Shown in pieces: positions 24,717 through 33,205 of a DNA stretch of 34,961 nucleotides. The translations under genes and the position numbers were made by a program. The stretch spans positions 1-34,961 of the forward strand of contig JAPKDL010000024.1 in assembly GCA_028822585.1 (NCBI GenBank), read 5' to 3'. The notes below the pieces were generated by a model. The model worked only from the letters and a program-made list of their open reading frames with translations, did no database searches and was not told where the DNA came from. Source of the stretch: Alphaproteobacteria bacterium (GTDB lineage Bacteria; Pseudomonadota; Alphaproteobacteria; UBA8366; GCA-2717185). How positions within the stretch are numbered: position 1 is the stretch's first letter; the number at the start of each line of letters is the position of its first letter.

Positions 24717-25934
24717 TTAGAGAATAGCGTCCGCCGCCCGCAGACGAGCGAGCGCTGCATCGTCGTAGCCGATACCCCGCAGCACCTCCTCGGTATGTTG
24801 TCCTAATTCGGGTGGCATCGTCGGTTCTGTTTTAGGGCTGCCTTCGACCCAGATTGGCGAGTCCACGATATAGTTGGCGCCGGCCGCCGGGTCATCAATT
24901 GGTCGCAAGGCGCGGCCTTCAACCATCTGGGGATCGTTTAGAATTTGGTCAATCTTGCGAACGTCACCGAAGATAAACCGGTTTTCTTCGAGAAGCTGTA
25001 CCCATTCGTCATAATCCCGCGCCGCGAAAGCTGACTCTAGGATCACGATCAGTTCGGCGCTGTTCTCAATCCGCGCGTCCTGTGTGTCGAAGCGCGCGTC
25101 GTCGGCAATGTCGGGCCGGCCCAGCAGCGCCACCAGTTCGGGCCAGCGATGGAGGTTTGTGTTAAATACGATATGGATCCAGCGGCCGTCCCGCGTTTGA
25201 TAGAGATTGTGCACTGGGTTGCCCGCAGCCTCCCGTGGCGGCCGGCAGGTCACCTGTGCGCCACACAGGGCGGCCTGGGTCAGCACCCCGTTCCACCAGA
25301 CGCCGTTTGCCATTAAAGAGGTGGACACATGGCTACCTTCACCCGTCCGTTCACGCTGGAACAAGCCAGTCATGACGGCGGCATAGAGGGACATTGCCGT
25401 TGGGTGGTCGCCCATGCCGGGAAGCGATCGCGCCGGTGGTGATTCCGGTGCCGGTTTCACCAAGTCCATCAATCCAGTCCGAGCCCAGAGCGCCGTTGTA
25501 TCGAACCCGGGTCGTTCGGCTTCCGGCCCTGTTTCGCCATAGGCTGAGATCGACGCGTAAACGAGACTTGGATTTTGCGCGCATAAAGTTTCGTATGAGA
25601 TATTGAGTCGCTCTCTCGTTGGGATTGGCATGTTGGTGATGAAAACATCCGCCTGGTTGATCAAGCGATCAAAGACTTCGCGGCCCTCTGTCGTCTTGAT
25701 ATCGAGCGCGATCCCTTTCTTGTTGCGATTGTCGACAATATAGCCATAGGGGTATTCGGATTTCGGCGTGTCGCTACCGCGCAAATGGACGCCTCGATAG
25801 GGGTCCGGACGATGCGGCGGCTCGATCTTTATAACGTCTGCCCCGAAATCTGCCAAAATTACACTCGTTGCCGGTCCCGCAATGAAAGTCGCGAGTTCTA
25901 CAACTTTTATGCCGCCGAGGATGGCCTCACTCAT
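24717..25934 (-). CDS. CaiB/BaiF family CoA transferase
   Basis: A 405-residue class III (formyl-CoA transferase type) enzyme that moves CoA between organic acids. The N-terminal block is GIKVVELATFIAGPATSVIL and ADFGADVIKIEPPHRPDP. The catalytic Asp region is LPGMGDHPTAMSLYAAVMTG near 185-204, followed by RERTGEGSHVSTSLMAN, all standard for the family. The ATG at 25934 follows GGGGAA; an upstream in-frame extension of 40 codons is rejected. The natural acyl substrate cannot be read from sequence. It is divergent from the deacylase-like gene with 176 bases between, and lies upstream of the amidohydrolase remnant on the same strand, so all three may once have been one catabolic module. Confidence 0.9.
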   Translation of the reverse strand: MSEAILGGIKVVELATFIAGPATSVILADFGADVIKIEPPHRPDPYRGVHLRGSDTPKSEYPYGYIVDNRNKKGIALDIKTTEGREVFDRLINQADVFITNMPIPTRERLNISYETLCAQNPSLVYASISAYGETGPEAERPGFDTTALWARTGLMDLVKPAPESPPARSLPGMGDHPTAMSLYAAVMTGLFQRERTGEGSHVSTSLMANGVWWNGVLTQAALCGAQVTCRPPREAAGNPVHNLYQTRDGRWIHIVFNTNLHRWPELVALLGRPDIADDARFDTQDARIENSAELIVILESAFAARDYDEWVQLLEENRFIFGDVRKIDQILNDPQMVEGRALRPIDDPAAGANYIVDSPIWVEGSPKTEPTMPPELGQHTEEVLRGIGYDDAALARLRAADAIL

Positions 25935-26110
25935 TCCTAATTCCCCTTTGTAGAAATTTCTTAACATTTTACCAAGGCTACTGTGTGGACCAGGCAAAGT
26001 CCAAACTGCTGTAAATGCGGATCCGTTTCCTCGACTCACACGAGCGTTGGACATAGAGTCAGTTCATCTATCTGGGCAGAGGGCCTTGGAATTGACAATT
26101 GGAGGGTGTG

Positions 26111-27829
26111 ATGCATGACACTGTTATTCGCGGCGGGACGATCGTTGACGGAAATGGTGGCACACCTTTCACGGGTGATCTTGCTATTGATGATGGTCGG
26201 ATCAGCGTCGTTGGCGCCAAGGCCGGGCCAGGTCAACGGGAAATAGATGCCGATGGCTTACTGGTCGCCCCTGGTTGGGTTGATGTGCATACGCACTATG
26301 ACGGTCAGGCGACGTGGGACCCCATTCTCGCACCCTCGTCCTGGCACGGCGTGACTACGGCCTTATTCGGCAATTGTGGCGTCGGATTCGCTCCAGTACG
26401 CAAGGCGCATCATCGCGAACTTATCGACCTGATGGAGGCGATTGAGGAAATCCCGGGCACCGCCCTTGAAGAGGGTGTAACCTATGACTGGGAAAGTTTC
26501 CCTGAATACCTGGACGCCCTTGACCGGCAACCTCGCGCTATTGATGTGGCGGCCCAAGTGCCGCACCATCCGCTGCGCGTCTACGTCATGGGCGAACGGG
26601 CGATTAACCGGGAACCTGCGACAGCCGAAGATATAGCAACGATGTGCGCCTTAACTGAAGAGGCCATGGCAGAGGGAGCGTTTGGATTCACCACGTCGCG
26701 CACCAACTCACACAAGACCCTGACCGGCGACTTCGTGCCGGGCCGATATTCGGAAGTAGACGAGTTAATCGGGATTGGTTCGTGTCTCGCCAAATTTGAC
26801 TATGGCGCCTTTGGCATGAACAGCGATTTTGATGATGAGCAAGGTGAAATGGCCTGGATCACAGACTTAGCACGCCAGACCGGTCGACCCGTCTGGTTCC
26901 TTATTACCCAAAACATCCGCGACCCAGAACGCTGGCGACGGTTGCTAGCAGGCATTCATGCCGCCCGGGCCACCGGTGCGCCGGTATCGGCACAGGTGGC
27001 GTGCCGGCCCGTTGGCGTATTGCTCGGTATAGGTGCGACGCTGACACCATTTTCCGCCCGCGAGGCCTATCAGGAACTACTCCCACTATCCGGAGACGAG
27101 CGCTTAGCGCGGATGCGGGACCCGGCTATGCGAGAGCGCATCTTAAAATCGCCAAATTCAGACGTGGCGATGGACCGGCTGTCGCCATCGCGTGTACGTG
27201 CGATCACTCGCTGGGATCGGATGTACACCTTCGGTCCTGACGCCGACTACGAACCCTCCGAAGAGCGTTGTGTTGTGACCATTGCAGCGCACAGCAATCG
27301 CACCGTGGAAGAGGTTGTCTACGACTATCTTGTTGAGGGCGTGGACCGTTTTCTTTATTGCCCCGTTTCGAATTACGTGGATGGCAACTTGGAGACGACG
27401 CGCGAGATGTTCCTCGACCCTGCCACGCTCTCAGGGCTGAGCGACGGCGGCGCGCATGTTGGCTCAGTTGTGGACGCCAGCATGCCGACATACTTGCTGA
27501 CCCATTGGGCCCGAGACCGCAAACGCGGGCCGAGGCTGCCGCTGGAAATGGTGGTCAAAGCGCAGACATCGGAAACGGCGGACTTCTTCGGCTTCACCGA
27601 CCGTGGCCAGCTGGTGCCGGGTTTGCGTGCCGATGTCAATTTGATAGACCATGAAGGTTTACGAATTCATACGCCGCATCTGGTGAATGATCTGCCAGCT
27701 GGCGGGAAACGTCTGATCCAGGGTGTCGACGGTTATGTGGCCACGATAGTCGCCGGTCAGACTATATTCGAGAACGGTGAGCATACGGGCGCTCTGCCGG
27801 GGCGTTTAGTCCGAGCCGGCGAAATCTAA
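26111..27829 (+). CDS. N-acyl-D-amino-acid deacylase-like amidohydrolase
   Basis: A 572-residue protein of the amidohydrolase-3 / D-aminoacylase group. It opens with HDTVIRGGTIVDGNGGTPF and LLVAPGWVDVHTHYDGQ, giving the first metal-binding HxH, followed by ALFGNCGVG with the conserved Cys near residue 93. Later blocks are EEAMAEGAFGFTTSRTNSHK and the metal-site region LSGLSDGGAHVGSVVDAS, and it ends with the typical beta-sandwich return NLIDHEGLRIHTPHLVNDLP. Characterised members hydrolyse N-acyl-D-amino acids, but many in this group act on other cyclic or acylated compounds. The ATG at 26111 follows GGAGG. Slightly longer than D-aminoacylase (about 480). It is divergent from the CoA transferase and followed by an IS6-like relic 11 bases later. 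Confidence 0.85.
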   Translation: MHDTVIRGGTIVDGNGGTPFTGDLAIDDGRISVVGAKAGPGQREIDADGLLVAPGWVDVHTHYDGQATWDPILAPSSWHGVTTALFGNCGVGFAPVRKAHHRELIDLMEAIEEIPGTALEEGVTYDWESFPEYLDALDRQPRAIDVAAQVPHHPLRVYVMGERAINREPATAEDIATMCALTEEAMAEGAFGFTTSRTNSHKTLTGDFVPGRYSEVDELIGIGSCLAKFDYGAFGMNSDFDDEQGEMAWITDLARQTGRPVWFLITQNIRDPERWRRLLAGIHAARATGAPVSAQVACRPVGVLLGIGATLTPFSAREAYQELLPLSGDERLARMRDPAMRERILKSPNSDVAMDRLSPSRVRAITRWDRMYTFGPDADYEPSEERCVVTIAAHSNRTVEEVVYDYLVEGVDRFLYCPVSNYVDGNLETTREMFLDPATLSGLSDGGAHVGSVVDASMPTYLLTHWARDRKRGPRLPLEMVVKAQTSETADFFGFTDRGQLVPGLRADVNLIDHEGLRIHTPHLVNDLPAGGKRLIQGVDGYVATIVAGQTIFENGEHTGALPGRLVRAGEI

Positions 27830-27839
27830 CGAGAGCAAG

Positions 27840-28180
27840 GCAGTGACAGGGGAATCTAGCTTGAGGCGCATGGTGGATTCCGTAACGTTTCCTGATGAAA
27901 ACCTCTTTCGATATTTCAAGACGTCGCCCGAAATTATCCGTTTGGCTGTGATGATGTATGTTCGGTTTCCGCTTTTGCTGCGGCAGGCCGAAGATCTGCT
28001 CTACGAACGCGGTATCGACATCAGCTACGAAACGGTTCGTGCGTGGTGGAACCGATTGGCTGCCCTTGCCGAATGGCGTCAAATTTCCGCTTGAACTCGG
28101 CGTGGTACTGTTTTTAAAGATATGCTTCTTTTACTCTGACAAAGCCATTTCGCGGCGTGCCTGTGTTCCTTTGACAGTGC
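27840..28180 (+). mobile_element. IS6-like element remnant, internally deleted
   Basis: Left end GGCAGTGACAGGGGAAT (27839 onward) and right end, read as reverse complement, GCACTGTCAAAGGAACAC, form an imperfect inverted pair. Between them lies only the beginning of a transposase. At about 340 bases it is far shorter than the 800 or so of a complete IS6-family element. A matching solo right end is at 20890-20920. Confidence 0.6.
27870..28060 (+). pseudogene. IS6-family transposase N-terminal fragment
   Basis: The fragment reads NLFRYFKTSPEIIRLAVMMY, VRFPLLLRQAEDLLYERG and IDISYETVRAWWNR. This is the zinc-finger/HTH start of IS6-family transposases (FK-rHFPpEIIllAVrwYlRYpLS...ERG...h-Tv-rW). 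After that the frame runs into unrelated sequence and stops at 28094. The whole DDE domain is absent, so it is non-functional. Confidence 0.75.
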
Positions 28181-28197
28181 GGGTAAAACATTTTGAA

Positions 28198-29136
28198 TCA
28201 AAATTCAATGACAAGCCGCCCTCGCGTTCCGCCAGCTTCAAGTCGGCGATGAGCTTCGGCGGCGCATTCCGGTGGGTATGTCGAGGCAACACGGAGCGTA
28301 ACCACGCCAGTCTCAGCTTGTTGGCGTAAACGATCAAGTTTTTCGTATTCGCCATCATAGCCGCGAACAAATGTCGTCGAAAAGGAGATGTTGCGTTGCG
28401 GTTTACCTTGGAAGCCGCGCACCGCTGTAAATGCGCCACCGTCTCGGACTGCTGAAATTGCGAGTTCGTTTAGGACGGCACCATCAGCTAGACCATCGAC
28501 ACCATTTGGAAAATGTTCCCGGACACGCGCTTCAACATCGTCGCCTCTACGGACGACGATGTCGGCACCGAGTGACGCAACGAGATCCCTATCATTCTCG
28601 GATGCGTCAGCGACAATCGTTAACCCCGCAGCCTTCGCGAGTTGAATGACATAGCCGCCATAGGCACCTGCGGCACCAGTTACGGCAAGCGTTTGTCCTG
28701 TCGATAGCCCGAGTAGATCGAGGGAAAGGCGGGCTGTCAGCCCATTCATAGGTAATGTACACGCTTCGACATGCGTCTTTCCAGCAGGGGCTGAGACTAC
28801 GGCCTCGGAATCTAGAACAATCTGTTCACGGTAACCGCCATGGTTACCCTTTGGAACGACCATGGCCATGACGTTGTCTCCGACCTGCACGCTAGTGGAG
28901 GCACCATTACCAACCTCATCGACGACGCCAGCAATGTCCATTCCTGGAACGTATGGTGGCGGATCGACCTTTTGCTGTTCGGCGCGTGAAGCGTTTCGGG
29001 CCATGGTGTCTGTGGGGTTCACAGCCGCAGTATGCACATGAACTCGCACTTGACCGGGACCTGCATGCACCTCGGGGAGATTGAGGATCTCCAGCGTCTC
29101 GGGTCCCCCGAATACCATTAATCCAACTGCGCGCAT
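28198..29136 (-). CDS. Zinc-less MDR oxidoreductase (quinone reductase-like)
   Basis: A 312-residue NADPH-dependent medium-chain dehydrogenase/reductase without the zinc ligands of alcohol dehydrogenases. The GroES-like N-terminal domain has [16 protein letters not shown] and [19 protein letters not shown]. The Rossmann domain has [20 protein letters not shown], matching the AxxGxxG motif of quinone reductases, followed by [14 protein letters not shown]. The ATG at 29136 follows AAAGGCGG and gives the typical MRAV start; a longer upstream extension is rejected. It ends 18 bases before the IS6-like right end, so its 3' neighbour was probably lost. Substrate unknown. Confidence 0.88.
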   Translation of the reverse strand: MRAVGLMVFGGPETLEILNLPEVHAGPGQVRVHVHTAAVNPTDTMARNASRAEQQKVDPPPYVPGMDIAGVVDEVGNGASTSVQVGDNVMAMVVPKGNHGGYREQIVLDSEAVVSAPAGKTHVEACTLPMNGLTARLSLDLLGLSTGQTLAVTGAAGAYGGYVIQLAKAAGLTIVADASENDRDLVASLGADIVVRRGDDVEARVREHFPNGVDGLADGAVLNELAISAVRDGGAFTAVRGFQGKPQRNISFSTTFVRGYDGEYEKLDRLRQQAETGVVTLRVASTYPPECAAEAHRRLEAGGTRGRLVIEF

Positions 29137-29417
29137 GTAGTCCGCCTTTCGTTGGTCACTATTAGTTTTAAATGAGTCGCACGGCATTATTTTCGGGCTC
29201 ACGCCTTCAGTCCTTTAGCGGCAGGGTTTGGCGTATACCCTAACTTACAAAAAAGAGTATCCGCTGCTAAGGTTGCGCCAATCACTATTCCGCCGGCGCA
29301 CGATCACCCGCCCAAAATTAGCGGAATATCCAGGGCGCTTTTCACTAACCCGGTTAAGCGGTATGAATTTCTATAGCGGTTGGTGATTGGATGACAACAG
29401 CACATGGAGAAATGGTC

Positions 29418-30170
29418 ATGATCTATGCACGTAGTGGGGTCGATGCGCTCGCCAAGCGAGATAGGGTGATTTCGCCTGGCACTGGAATCGAGCATTGGGG
29501 AACTATTTTCTTTGGTCCGCGAACGTCGACGAAAAATGCCCCAGGGCCACAGGCGACGATGTCGGAATTGCAAGCGCACGAGACGATCAAAACACATTTC
29601 CATGGTGTGACCATGTTCCAACTTTTTGTCGCAGGCTCGGGCACGATTGGGAATCGCGGCCAGGCGCTGAAGCCGCTGACGGTCCAATTCAAAGACCACC
29701 ACACCGCCTATGGTCCGGTCACGGCGGGGGCCCAAGGCCTCTCTTTCGTCGCGCTTCGGATGTACACAGGCGATTCCAAGCCCACCTACATCCACAACAA
29801 GATTGAGGCTCGTGAAAAGATGCAGCCCAGCAAGAGACGTAACCTGACCTCGGACCCGGCTGGCTTCTCGATCGAGCCAGTACTGCGGGCCCGGAAGGAA
29901 GTGGCGTGGGAAACGGTGCTAGAAGACGATGACGGTCTGGCTGCCATGGTCGTCCGGCTGGGTGCCAACATGAGTGTGCAAGGGCCGGACCCAAAACTCG
30001 CCGGCGGTTACTACGTATTTATAGGCAACGGAACCATGCAGCATGACGGTGCGGAACTTTCTCTATGGTCCATAGTTGTTGTCGAGAATAATGAAGACAA
30101 ATTTGAGATCCGAGCGGGCGGTGATGGCCTGGAGGCGCTGGTCTTGCAATTTCCACTTTCAGAACACTAA
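29418..30170 (+). CDS. Cupin-fold protein, possibly a bicupin
   Basis: About 250 residues with no signal peptide. The first cupin motif is HETIKTHFHGVTMFQLFVAG then GSGTIGN, where the His residues could bind a metal. The second half ends GGYYVFIGNGTMQHDG and VVENNEDKFEIRAGGDGLEA, which looks like a second, metal-poor cupin barrel. I do not recognise a named family; cupins of this kind include dioxygenases, isomerases and storage proteins. The start at 29418 is preferred because GGAGA lies 7 bases upstream; ATGs at 29391 and 29412 are in frame. It is divergent from the MDR oxidoreductase gene by about 280 bases. Confidence 0.75.
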   Translation: MIYARSGVDALAKRDRVISPGTGIEHWGTIFFGPRTSTKNAPGPQATMSELQAHETIKTHFHGVTMFQLFVAGSGTIGNRGQALKPLTVQFKDHHTAYGPVTAGAQGLSFVALRMYTGDSKPTYIHNKIEAREKMQPSKRRNLTSDPAGFSIEPVLRARKEVAWETVLEDDDGLAAMVVRLGANMSVQGPDPKLAGGYYVFIGNGTMQHDGAELSLWSIVVVENNEDKFEIRAGGDGLEALVLQFPLSEH

Positions 30171-30298
30171 GGCCGGAAAATAGATTTTTAACGGGTTTGG
30201 GCCGATACCGCCGCTTCCCTACGCCGCACGCGAGTAACGATAAAATGCAAATGCATCAACTCGAATCCGGCACCGAAAGCCGTCCCTTGTCATCCTCT

Positions 30299-30928
30299 TT
30301 ATCGAACCGGGTTTTCGGGGCCGCGACCACGGAACGCATCTATAAATGCAGCAGCTAACGGCATATCCAATTGGCTTTGATCAAGCCGTTTAGCCCATGC
30401 TGTCAAAACAATTTTCTGACCTAACCCCGGTTTGGGTGTCACCACGACTCCATCCCACTGACCCGAATACAATCCGCTCCAAACCCGTAATGTCTTGAGC
30501 GCTTTGGCGTCAGGCTTGTCGTAGTAAATTACAATATGGCCATGTTCCAAAGCATGAACCAAATGGATGGGGGGCTGATGTGTTTCATAGTAGCCTGGCT
30601 CGGTCGGCGTCCGATGATGAGATCCAGAGGTCGGGAACTGGCTTGTATAGGTCCGCGTTTGACCTGGCCTGAGGTGCCCCCCGCCAAGCGATCTTTCGTT
30701 TGTAACCTGGGAAAGCGCCCCTTTCCCTTTTAAAGCTAGCACCAAAAATTCCCGTTTGGTCTCGCCTAAATCCCACCAATAGAACGCAAGGGCCACCGCA
30801 AGAATCGCGACAACTCCAGCAATGATGATATTCAGGCGTCTCCCTTTCTCCAGGGATGTTTCGTCAGCAGGTTTGAAACCACCACCGCTTTGCGTTTTGC
30901 AACCTTTCCTGGTTCTTGACTTCGGCAT
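30299..30928 (-). CDS. DUF3105 domain protein, membrane-anchored
   Basis: A 209-residue protein with a basic cytoplasmic N-terminus, one membrane helix (INIIIAGVVAILAVALAFYWW-like, about 33-52), and a periplasmic DUF3105 domain. The family signature is seen as FPTSGSHHRTPTEPGYYE and LVHALEHGHIVIYYDKP, with several conserved His that might bind metal. The domain's function is unknown. It stands alone, convergent with the cupin gene (128-base gap), and is preceded by the class II aldolase gene on the same strand with 66 bases between. Confidence 0.88.
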   Translation of the reverse strand: MPKSRTRKGCKTQSGGGFKPADETSLEKGRRLNIIIAGVVAILAVALAFYWWDLGETKREFLVLALKGKGALSQVTNERSLGGGHLRPGQTRTYTSQFPTSGSHHRTPTEPGYYETHQPPIHLVHALEHGHIVIYYDKPDAKALKTLRVWSGLYSGQWDGVVVTPKPGLGQKIVLTAWAKRLDQSQLDMPLAAAFIDAFRGRGPENPVR

Positions 30929-30994
30929 AGTTTCAACCGTCCCGGAATATGAATGCTACAGGAAATTTATTTCGATTGCTGACAGAGTTGTATC

Positions 30995-31783
30995 CTACGT
31001 CCTGTAGGACGGGTCAATTTTGTCCATCTTTCGCATCAACGCTGCGAACTCCAATCCGCCCATTTGTACTTTTTTGGCATGCATCGACGCGCCGCCTTCA
31101 AGGCCATCTGCGGATGCCTGCGCAACATTGTCCGACAACAGATTAAGTTCTCCAGCGGCGGCGGCGTCCACTTGAATTTGACAGGCGCGCTCTAACAGAT
31201 AAAGACGCTTGAACGCTTCAGGAATACTGCGGCCTGTCGTGAGAATTCCGTGGTTCCGCAACATCATTGCCTTGTTGTCACCTAAATCTGCAAGCAGCCC
31301 TTCGCGTTCGTCGGTATCCAGACTAACGCCTTCGTAATCATGGTAGGATAGGCGTTTGTAAAATCCGGTGGCGGCCATGGAAATTGGTTGGAGGCCCTCC
31401 TTCACCGCTGCGATCGCCATGCCTGCACGGGTGTGCGTGTGCATGACGCATTTATGCATCTCTGAATTCGCCATGTGAACGGCGGAATGGATTATAAACC
31501 CGGCCCGGTTAATTGGATGTGGACTCTCATCGACAATATTGCCATCGCAGTCAATTTTGACCAGGTTTGACGCGGTCACTTCATCATAATTCAGGCCGAA
31601 TGGATTTATCAGGAAATGCGCCTCCGACCCGGGCACGCGCGCCGTCAAATGACCGTAGATCTGTTCCGTCCAACCGTAATAATCGACCATCCGGTAGGCA
31701 GCCGCCAATTGAATGCGCAAGCCGCGTTCGGCGTCTTCCGGAGGCAGCGCGTAAAGGTTGGTATCAGTATATGTATCAACCAT
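30995..31783 (-). CDS. Class II aldolase/adducin family protein
   Basis: A 262-residue protein with the zinc-dependent aldolase fold. Metal ligands appear as His-x-His in CVMHTHTRAGMAIAA and the later His in MMLRNHGILTTG; the anion-binding start is YGWTEQIYGHLTARVPGS. The acidic catalytic position falls in the NPFGLNYDEVTASNLV region. Members include fuculose- and ribulose-phosphate aldolases and many decarboxylase-like enzymes of unknown substrate; the longer adducin-like pattern here favours the uncharacterised group. The ATG at 31783 follows AAGGAA. The 250 bases upstream hold its promoter region but no clear boxes. Confidence 0.88.
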   Translation of the reverse strand: MVDTYTDTNLYALPPEDAERGLRIQLAAAYRMVDYYGWTEQIYGHLTARVPGSEAHFLINPFGLNYDEVTASNLVKIDCDGNIVDESPHPINRAGFIIHSAVHMANSEMHKCVMHTHTRAGMAIAAVKEGLQPISMAATGFYKRLSYHDYEGVSLDTDEREGLLADLGDNKAMMLRNHGILTTGRSIPEAFKRLYLLERACQIQVDAAAAGELNLLSDNVAQASADGLEGGASMHAKKVQMGGLEFAALMRKMDKIDPSYRT

Positions 31784-32141
31784 TTTTTGTTCCTTCTAAT
31801 TAATTGCCTGTCGCCTGAGGCTAACTGGAAACATGGCCTACTCAATAAAAATTAAGCAGATTTCCCTTAGAAGAACAGCCCTTCATTGCCAGCCTTTTAA
31901 TATTTTGGTTAGATTCCGGCGCGCGCATGTTTTTGAAACGATGCGCCGTAGAGTTAAATCCCGCCATGGGCTTTGAGTGACTGAAACAAACTTACCCGGC
32001 TTTTCACCGTTCGGTTCTCCGGACTTCGTTTAGATTGTGCATAACTACGATAACTCATTAATTTTACTAGACTATATAGGCGCTCTGAGCACTATCGGTC
32101 TCACATTAAACCGACAGGACGAGGAGCCCGCCGCCCCGATA
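31784..32141. other. Intergenic stretch before a mosaic of gene fragments
   Basis: AT-richer DNA without a recognisable gene. The open frame that begins at 32037 only becomes family-like at about 32142, so its first 35 codons are probably not original coding sequence. Confidence 0.4.
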
Positions 32142-32426
32142 CCAAAACTCACCAAACAGATCGTCAAAGCCACCGAAATTCGGGATAGGGATTACATCAT
32201 CTTTGATAGTGATATTCCTGGGTTTGGACTACGCTTATTTCGTAGCGGCAAGCGACCTTACATGGTTCGGTATAGCTTCGGCAGAAAATTCCGGCGCATG
32301 ATTCTTGGGCTTCACGGCCTAATGTCGTTCCAAAGAGCATGCGCCTAGACCATCAACGCTCGTGCCGCCGTCAGAAACGGCGAGGATCCCGCCGGCGCCC
32401 GTAACGCCGCTCGTGCGGATCGTTGA
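32142..32426 (+). pseudogene. Integrase N-terminal fragment (DUF4102-type)
   Basis: The fragment reads IPKLTKQIVKATEIRDRDYI, IFDSDIPGFGLRLFRSGKRP and YMVRYSFGRKFRRMILGLHG. This is the N-terminal arm-binding domain of IntA/P4-like tyrosine recombinases; the usual initiator is ATA here (I-P-K-L-T). A frameshift near 32330 moves to a frame reading TINARAAVRNGEDPAGARN and AARADR, then a stop at 32426. The core and catalytic domains are missing. No tRNA gene lies beside it. Confidence 0.68.
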
Positions 32427-32525
32427 GAGTGGACCGATCCCAGCGATCCACGATGTGGTGTGCAGGCGTTGGAAGGGTTTGGCGCTTTGGCTATTCGAGG
32501 AATTTCGCATCTCGCTTGAGGAAGC
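32413..32525 (+). pseudogene. IS630-family transposase fragment
   Basis: The frame VRIVESGPIPAIHDVVCRRW, then KGLALWLFEEFRISLEE, matches the helix-turn-helix segment of IS630-family transposases (IVE-GPIPAIHGVVRWRL.DLA.W..EEF.ISLS). Both the start and the DDE domain are missing. It joins the integrase fragment within about a dozen bases on the left. Confidence 0.6.
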
Positions 32526-32577
32526 CTTCCCGCTCATTCTAGATCTTCATCCCCAAGATGTTGCCGGTCGCTGGATT

Positions 32578-32889
32578 TAGACGTATGCCTATCATGCCAT
32601 CCAAGGACAAGTTGACAAAATGGCTTTTGGCGATCCCGAGATGATCCCACAGTCGGGTGAGATCACGATACAAATGGCCTGGGAAATAGGGCCTCACGGT
32701 TGCGTCACTCTTGCCATGGTCGCGTACATCATAAGTCAGGACGCGGAAGTCGCGCGAGAATTTCTGAGTCTGAGGAACTCATATCCTAAGGTCAGTGCGC
32801 AGTGAGTTGAAAAAAATTAGGCACGGTCCGCCAGTAGTGCCAGTCATTTCGTAGTAAAGGTCAATTCCATTGATGCTGGCTTTCGGCAT
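32578..32889 (-). pseudogene. Alpha/beta hydrolase (PcaD-like) fragment with in-frame stop
   Basis: On the minus strand an ATG at 32889 begins MPKASINGIDLYYEMTGTTG and GPCLIFFNSLRTD. Next comes LRI, a TGA where Trp is expected, and VPQTQKFSRDFRVLTYDVRD, HGKSDATVRPYFPGHLYRDL, TRLWDHLGIAKSHFV and NLSLDGMIGIRL. This is the first half of a 3-oxoadipate enol-lactonase-type hydrolase. The nucleophile elbow NLSLDG departs from the usual GLSLGG. Sequence similarity ends near 32580, with the second half and catalytic His lost. The stop, elbow changes and truncation mark it as dead. Confidence 0.68.
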
Positions 32890-33205
32890 TCGCTCACTTT
32901 TGTTGTAGGAAGTGAAAATTCGAGGAAGGGGGACAGCTTATCAATAACGCTATGTGACACAGCCTATGGCGTGATCCGTTGGTTCCGTGCCGCCATCTTC
33001 CATAAACGCTTATCCGCATCCATGCCATTTTCCATCCCCCCAACCGGTTCAGCGTCACGTTCCGGAACTCGAAACGGCCGTCCCACGACGGAAACCGGCT
33101 TGACCGAATACCATATTATTGGCAGCTTTATGCGAACGGTGGTCCATTCGGGAAGTGTCCGATAAATTAGCTTGTACGGCTCTAATTGAATTAAGGAGAA
33201 CGGTT

